From Streptomyces acidiscabies (lineage in GTDB: Bacteria > Actinomycetota > Actinomycetes > Streptomycetales > Streptomycetaceae), in the NCBI RefSeq assembly GCF_020010905.1, contig NZ_JAGJBY010000001.1, positions 1-64,000 of the forward strand: a DNA stretch of 64,000 bases, written 5' to 3'. The translations under genes and the position numbers were made by a program. Shown piece after piece: positions 62,496 to 64,000 of this stretch. Each line of letters begins with the position of its first letter. Within the stretch, counting starts at the first letter, position 1. Below the pieces are notes generated by a model. That model did no database searches and had not been told where the DNA came from. It was given only the letters and a program-made list of their open reading frames with translations.

Positions 62496-64000
62496 GCCCC
62501 CTCCTTGGTTTCAGTTGCTGTGACAGACGGCCCGTCGGCAACTCGTTGTGCGAGAGCGGCGAGCAGGATCCGTGCGCCGTCGGGTCCGAGGGCCTGCTCA
62601 GCCTGCTGCAGCACGTCGGCCGCGAGCTGGTCAGCCTGGCCTCGGGACTGTTCTGGCACGTAGATCAGCGTCCGTCGTTCCGCTCCTGTCTTGTCCGTCA
62701 AGGTCAACAGCCGCGTCTCCAGATTTACTTCCTGCTCGCGGGTCTCGCTGCTGTCCTGGTAAAGGTGGGCGACGCGGTCGAGGGATGCGGACATCTCGCG
62801 TGCAAGGCGGGGGAACATGCCTGCGTCTCGGTCGTCCCAGTCTCCGAGTGCCTTGTTGGTGAGACGGACGACAATCGGGTCGAGCCAGTCCTCGTCAGCG
62901 AGGCTCTCGCTGAGCACGAAGTCGACGAAGCCCCGTAGTTCCGAGTTCAGTGACACCGTGGCGAAGCCACTCAGCCGCGCGGCCAGTGTCGACCGCAGTT
63001 CGGGAAGAGTCGTGGGCAGACGGAACTCTTCGGCGAGAACCGAGACTACTTCTTCCCGCAGCGTGCGTTCGATTCCGGTGATCTCGTCTGCCGCTGCGGT
63101 CAGCCTGTCGGCGTACTCCGTGGCGGCTGCCGCGTTGGCGCGGGTCCCGGCTTCGATGGGAGCGAGGCCCAGCGCCTTGGGCAAAGCCCGGAAGAGCAGG
63201 TCGTCCGGATCTTGGGAGTTTTCCAGGGCGTTGCGCACGGCGAGTGCATCCGGAGAGATGCGCTTGGTCTTGCGAGCGTAGCTGTTCAAAACCATGACGC
63301 GTTCGAGCAACGCCCTGGCTACGGACAGCAGATCTGGGTTACGCAGTGCCTGTGAGCGTGGGGGTTCGACATTCAGAGACACCAGGAGCTTCTTGATCAC
63401 ACTGGAGCGCTGCCCCTGTCCGACCGGCGTGTATTTCACGTCGAAACGGGCCGGTGCGGCGAGGATGCGGTCGACGACCTCCGGCGTCAGCCGAGGCAGG
63501 TAGGAGCCCTCTTCGAAGAGGGCGACATCGTGTCGGCGGATCACCAGGGCGGTGACGACCAGTAGCGGCCAGATACCGGCCTTCACCCCGTAGGGCGGGC
63601 TCATCAGGACCCGGATGATGTGGTCGAGGCTGGTACGCCGGGTTGCTGCGTCCAGCGCCTCCTGCAGCGCCTCCCAGACGGGCTGGGCATGCTCGTGGCC
63701 CTTGCCTGGAGCGGAGAAGCCGTACGGCAGCAGGCTGTTGGGGGAATTCTCTGCCTGGATTGTGCCGTTGGCCCGGTGCAGGCCGAGGTAGGCCAGCGCG
63801 CCGCTGTAGATGGCTCGCTCCGGACCGTATCTTCCGGCCGTCGCGTCGAAGCCCAGGTATTGCTCGCCGGAGCGGGTGAGCATCGCGTCCAGCACATCGC
63901 TTCGGGCACGAGCGGCGTTGCTGGTGAGTGAGTGCCGTCCGAGCATCTCGTTGCGAATGTGCGGGGTCTGCGGGAAGACACTTTCGCAGGCGAGGGAGAC
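62492..64000 (-). CDS. Large BrxC/PglY-like ATPase, C-terminal part, cut by the window edge
   Basis: The frame is open to the right edge, so only the last 502 residues are seen. VFPQTPHIRNEMLGRHSLTS near the edge and MSPPYGVKAGIWPLLVVTALVIRRHDVALFEEGSYLP (in parts) match the C-terminal region of the very large P-loop ATPases of phage-defence loci (BrxC/PglY and DUF6079-type proteins), as I remember them. The Walker motifs must lie upstream, outside the window. The rest is helical with a moderate coiled-coil tendency. It is the upstream partner of the PAPS-reductase-like gene (ATGA overlap). Confidence 0.65.
   Translation of the reverse strand, partial: VSLACESVFPQTPHIRNEMLGRHSLTSNAARARSDVLDAMLTRSGEQYLGFDATAGRYGPERAIYSGALAYLGLHRANGTIQAENSPNSLLPYGFSAPGKGHEHAQPVWEALQEALDAATRRTSLDHIIRVLMSPPYGVKAGIWPLLVVTALVIRRHDVALFEEGSYLPRLTPEVVDRILAAPARFDVKYTPVGQGQRSSVIKKLLVSLNVEPPRSQALRNPDLLSVARALLERVMVLNSYARKTKRISPDALAVRNALENSQDPDDLLFRALPKALGLAPIEAGTRANAAAATEYADRLTAAADEITGIERTLREEVVSVLAEEFRLPTTLPELRSTLAARLSGFATVSLNSELRGFVDFVLSESLADEDWLDPIVVRLTNKALGDWDDRDAGMFPRLAREMSASLDRVAHLYQDSSETREQEVNLETRLLTLTDKTGAERRTLIYVPEQSRGQADQLAADVLQQAEQALGPDGARILLAALAQRVADGPSVTATETKEGA

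Overview
The window is high-GC actinobacterial DNA and almost certainly comes from a Streptomyces chromosome. It carries strong third-position GC bias, many GTG and TTG starts, a wblA gene, a 6C RNA, and the block ssd - HAD - ATPase - acs - nhaA - marP - nth - crp - ArsA pair - wblA - class A PBP, which matches the conserved core of Streptomyces species (the SCO3556-SCO3580 neighbourhood of S. coelicolor, from memory).

Bases 1 to about 32,070 are chromosomal core. They begin with a Tad-pilus-type ATPase cut by the window edge and ssd, then two structured RNAs that bracket an HAD phosphatase gene: a 6C RNA on the minus strand and a probable Ms1-like (scr3559/MTS2823-type) RNA on the plus strand. 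Next come a degenerate Fic-like protein, a CooC/MRP-type ATPase, a polysaccharide-deacetylase-like lipoprotein, a SulP transporter fused to a beta-carbonic anhydrase, acetyl-CoA synthetase, an NhaA antiporter behind a probable structured leader, an alpha/beta hydrolase with a duplicated gene tail, MarP protease, a CoA-type NUDIX hydrolase, endonuclease III, a Crp-type regulator, a nucleotidyltransferase, MBL, NUDIX, RidA and DUF4177 proteins, two ArsA-like ATPases behind a cluster of DnaA boxes, WblA, a class A penicillin-binding protein, a YqeY-like protein, a metallophosphoesterase and a Pr6Pr-type membrane protein. The core ends at a tRNA-Pro(CGG) gene.

From 32,072 onward the content is accessory. 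Two unknown genes overlap tail to tail. An IS1182-type element with a 21-copy GGCTTC microsatellite inside its transposase follows; its two flanks are a headless glutamine-synthetase-like gene and a tailless lipoprotein gene, so a deletion or rearrangement took place there. Between 37.8 and 45.0 kb lies a compact integrative and mobilizable element: a tyrosine integrase with a LacI-type helix-turn-helix inside its catalytic region, an excisionase, a DNA-binding replication-type protein, a zinc-finger protein, a dense GGGACCG repeat array (candidate oriT or ori), MobC and a relaxase.

From 45.2 to 58.5 kb there is an unassigned, probably biosynthetic cassette. A regulator, a D-amino-acid-oxidase-like enzyme and an anti-sigma-type ATPase lie next to a tightly coupled eight-gene operon: glycosyltransferase, hydroxyacid-dehydrogenase-like protein, MoaA-like radical SAM, nucleotidyltransferase-like protein, second radical SAM, O-carbamoyltransferase with a TTA codon, RelA/SpoT-type HD hydrolase, and a second glycosyltransferase. 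A convergent glutamyl-tRNA synthetase of a type unlike the housekeeping Streptomyces enzyme follows. A second GluRS beside a biosynthetic operon suggests self-resistance or use of Glu-tRNA. This is the best candidate for an undescribed system here.

From 58.7 kb to the right edge there is a probable anti-phage module on the minus strand: the C-terminal part of a large BrxC/PglY-like ATPase, a DndC/BrxP-type PAPS-reductase-like sulfurtransferase overlapping it by 4 bases, and a lower-GC DUF262/DUF1524 (GmrSD/SspE-like) nuclease.
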